Below, one piece after another: positions 62,235 through 64,000 of a DNA stretch of 64,000 nucleotides. The DNA is taken from the NCBI RefSeq assembly GCF_008728195.1, contig NZ_CP031598.1, positions 4,526,001 through 4,590,000 on the forward strand, read 5' to 3'. This DNA is from Roseovarius indicus (GTDB lineage: Bacteria > Pseudomonadota > Alphaproteobacteria > Rhodobacterales > Rhodobacteraceae). Position 1 is the first letter of the stretch; each line of letters starts with the position of its first letter. Position numbers and translations under genes: made by a program. The notes beneath the pieces were generated by a model. That model saw nothing but the letters and a program-made list of their open reading frames with translations. It was not told the DNA's origin and did not search any database.

Positions 62235-63206
62235 TCAAAAAACCGCGTGATCCCCCCGGTCAACGCTCACCTCGGCCCGCACCAGCCGCTCGTAGAAATC
62301 AAACAACGTCTCCTCCCCGTATTCCGGCGTCTGCTCGGCCGAATACCGCCCGGCGGCCGCATCCCACACCAGCATCGACTCCGTCGCATAATACCGCCCG
62401 ATCCGCGCCAGCTCCGCCTTGGCCCGCATCCGGGCCGACACGCGGCCGGCCAGAGACAACCCGCCCACAATCGCATCCATCATCCCCACCGGCACATGCT
62501 TGAACCGCGACGTCTTGCCCGTAAGCTCGAACAGCTTCTCCCCCATCTCCACCGGCGTCATCGCCGGCCCCGGTCCGCCAATCGGCAGCACCCGGTCAAA
62601 TCTGTCAGGCTCCATAAGACACCCGGCGATATAACGCCCCAGATCCCCGTCACTGATCGGCTTGCACGCCGTCAGCCGCCCATCCCCGAACAACAGAAAG
62701 GGCTTCCCCGCCCTGACCCTCTCCACCTGCCCTGAGAGCGACTTGAAATACGCCGTCGGCCGCACGATCGAATAGCCCATCCCGCTCCCCGCCAAAGCCT
62801 CCTCGAACGCCAGCTTCGCACGCTGAAACTCCAGCTTCGGCTTCTGCACGCAGATCGCCGACAGCAGCACGAACCGCCCGATCCCCGCCGCCTGCGCTGC
62901 CGCCAACACTTCCATATGCGCCGCGTAATCCACCGCCCAGGCATCCTCCGGCGCCCCGGTCCGCGACGCCATGCACGACACCACCGCATCGAACCGCTCG
63001 CCGCAAAGGCCCTCCCGCGCAAACGCCCCGGGCTCATGCAAATCCCCCACGCGCACCAAAGGCCCCACCGCCTTCGACCCCGGCCGCACGAAGCACACCA
63101 CCTCGTGCCCCGCCTCCTGCAACGCAGACAGCACGGCCCGCCCGATCGTCCCGGTCGCGCCCAGCAGCAGCACCCGCTGCCCCGATCTCTCCGCAAGTTC
63201 CTCCAT
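62235..63206 (-). CDS. bciA: BciA-type divinyl (proto)chlorophyllide 8-vinyl reductase
   Basis: A 323-residue NADPH-dependent extended-SDR protein. VLLLGATGTIGRAV is the cofactor loop. FVLLSAICVQKPKLEFQRAK, YSIVRPTAYFKSLSGQVERV and LTACKPISDGDLG (together about residues 110-200) are characteristic of BciA, which reduces the C8 vinyl group in bacteriochlorophyll synthesis. The start at 63206 gives MEELAERSGQ; the frame is open another 99 codons upstream, but that part is unlike the family. Presence suggests an aerobic anoxygenic phototroph, or a remnant of one; no other photosynthesis gene is in the window. Confidence 0.87.
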   Translation of the reverse strand: MEELAERSGQRVLLLGATGTIGRAVLSALQEAGHEVVCFVRPGSKAVGPLVRVGDLHEPGAFAREGLCGERFDAVVSCMASRTGAPEDAWAVDYAAHMEVLAAAQAAGIGRFVLLSAICVQKPKLEFQRAKLAFEEALAGSGMGYSIVRPTAYFKSLSGQVERVRAGKPFLLFGDGRLTACKPISDGDLGRYIAGCLMEPDRFDRVLPIGGPGPAMTPVEMGEKLFELTGKTSRFKHVPVGMMDAIVGGLSLAGRVSARMRAKAELARIGRYYATESMLVWDAAAGRYSAEQTPEYGEETLFDFYERLVRAEVSVDRGDHAVF

Positions 63207-63348
63207 GCCCCCGACCCTAGGCACCCGCGCCGCATTCCAGAAGCCCAAATCCAATGCCCACAAATCAGGCGCGCCGCCCATTATTTGCGCACCTGCGCCG
63301 AGGTAACCCGACACACTCCCCCAGAATCTTGCCGCCCGACCACCACCC

Positions 63349-64000
63349 GTGATCCGATCCAAACGAACACCACGCAAAATCTCTGGGGGGAGAACCGTCA
63401 TCACGCTGCATCCGGCCCATGTTCTGCCGCCCGTCCTCCCGCGGGCTAGGGGCGAGATCGCCCTCTCGACCAAGCCGGTCGCCGGGCGCAGCGTGCTCGA
63501 CACCCTCCGCCAGTCCGGCGCCTACAAGGCGCTCTTCCCCCGGCCAGAACACAGCCTGCAAGCCATCCTCGTCAACACCTCCGGCGGCGTCACCGGGGGC
63601 GACCGCTTCCACGTTACCGCCCATATTGGCGCCGACACCCATACCACCCTCACGACCCAGGCCGCCGAACGCGCCTACCGCGCGAGCCCTGGCGAAACCG
63701 GCCACATGCGCACCCGGCTGACCGTGTGGGAAAACGCCACCCTCCACTGGCTCCCGCAGGAACTCATCCTCTACAATGGCTGCGCCCTCGACCGCCGGCT
63801 GGAAATCGACCTCGCCCCTACCGCCCGCCTGCTGATGGCCGAACCAATCCTCTTCGGCCGCACCGCGATGGGCGAAACCCTCACAGATGCCACCTTCCGC
63901 GACCGCATAAGCATCACGCGGCAAGGCCAGCCCCTTTACCTCGACGGTGTCTCCCTCACCGGCGATCTCGCCGCCCGCCTTGCCCGCGCCTCCTCGGGCA
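63349..64000 (+). CDS. ureD: urease accessory protein UreD (3' end beyond window)
   Basis: The N-terminal part of UreD, which with UreF and UreG inserts nickel into urease. RARGEIALSTK, FPRPEHSLQAILVNTSGGVTGGD (about residues 45-70) and TTQAAERAYR are clear family signatures. GTG at 63349 is the first canonical start in frame, but the good ribosome site GGGGGGAG (63385-63392) points to initiation near 63400, where only ATC (63400) or CTG (63406) is in frame. The start is therefore uncertain. The remaining urease genes are expected to the right. Confidence 0.88.
   Translation, partial: MIRSKRTPRKISGGRTVITLHPAHVLPPVLPRARGEIALSTKPVAGRSVLDTLRQSGAYKALFPRPEHSLQAILVNTSGGVTGGDRFHVTAHIGADTHTTLTTQAAERAYRASPGETGHMRTRLTVWENATLHWLPQELILYNGCALDRRLEIDLAPTARLLMAEPILFGRTAMGETLTDATFRDRISITRQGQPLYLDGVSLTGDLAARLARASSG

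Overview
The window is high-GC, tightly packed alphaproteobacterial DNA. Gene content and codon use fit a marine Rhodobacteraceae (roseobacter-group) chromosome: a CtrA-type binding box, a group-2 Mrp antiporter with fused A and B subunits, many ABC importers for small organic solutes, a histidine-degradation fragment, a BciA-type 8-vinyl reductase (suggesting bacteriochlorophyll synthesis) and the start of a urease cluster. No rRNA, tRNA, CRISPR array, insertion sequence or prophage gene was seen.

Positions 1-14916 form a signalling island: four large multi-PAS/GAF sensor histidine kinases (one running off the left edge), two stand-alone receiver proteins, two receiver proteins with a degenerate GGDEF-like C-terminus, and one Hpt phosphotransfer protein. 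Genes left of 9934 read leftward and those right of 10363 read rightward, away from a 428-base AT-rich control region that carries a perfect CtrA box (TTAA-N7-TTAAC), a two-copy 24-base-period repeat and a 14-base palindrome. An intrinsic terminator at 14957-14993 closes the island.

Positions 15076-22726 are a four-gene operon whose products all carry signal peptides: a caspase-like (C14) protease, a trypsin-fold serine protease, a low-complexity rhodanese-like protein with a CSDPQCW motif, and a 1149-residue TPR-CHAT protease. Two caspase-fold enzymes and a serine protease exported together suggest a periplasmic proteolytic cascade; this is the best candidate for an undescribed system.

Positions 22723-32438 (minus strand) are a LacI-controlled carbohydrate or polyol operon: solute-binding protein, two permeases, a 62-residue membrane protein, two ATPases, a fused DhaK-DhaL kinase and a GAPDH-family dehydrogenase. 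LacI-like operators sit before the binding-protein gene and in the lacI promoter. Positions 32614-41974 hold a putrescine-type aminotransferase, an RpiR regulator, a polyamine-type ABC importer and two hydrolases (NylB-like serine hydrolase, YtcJ-like amidohydrolase). Positions 42161-48165 are the complete Mrp cation/proton antiporter. Positions 48169-50231 are hutC-hutF with a clear operator.

Positions 50311-56180 hold an SRAP protein, a LysR regulator, and a GntR-controlled divergent locus containing a cobalamin-domain protein that has lost its metal-ligand histidine, a maleate-isomerase-family enzyme and a metal-free M24 (creatinase/ectoine-hydrolase-like) hydrolase, followed by a lipoate-ligase-fold protein. 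Positions 56150-60947 form a Rieske-oxygenase/SDR/3-hydroxyacyl-CoA-dehydrogenase cluster with a GlxA-type AraC regulator, probably for a quaternary amine. The window ends with an aminotransferase, bciA and the 5' part of ureD.
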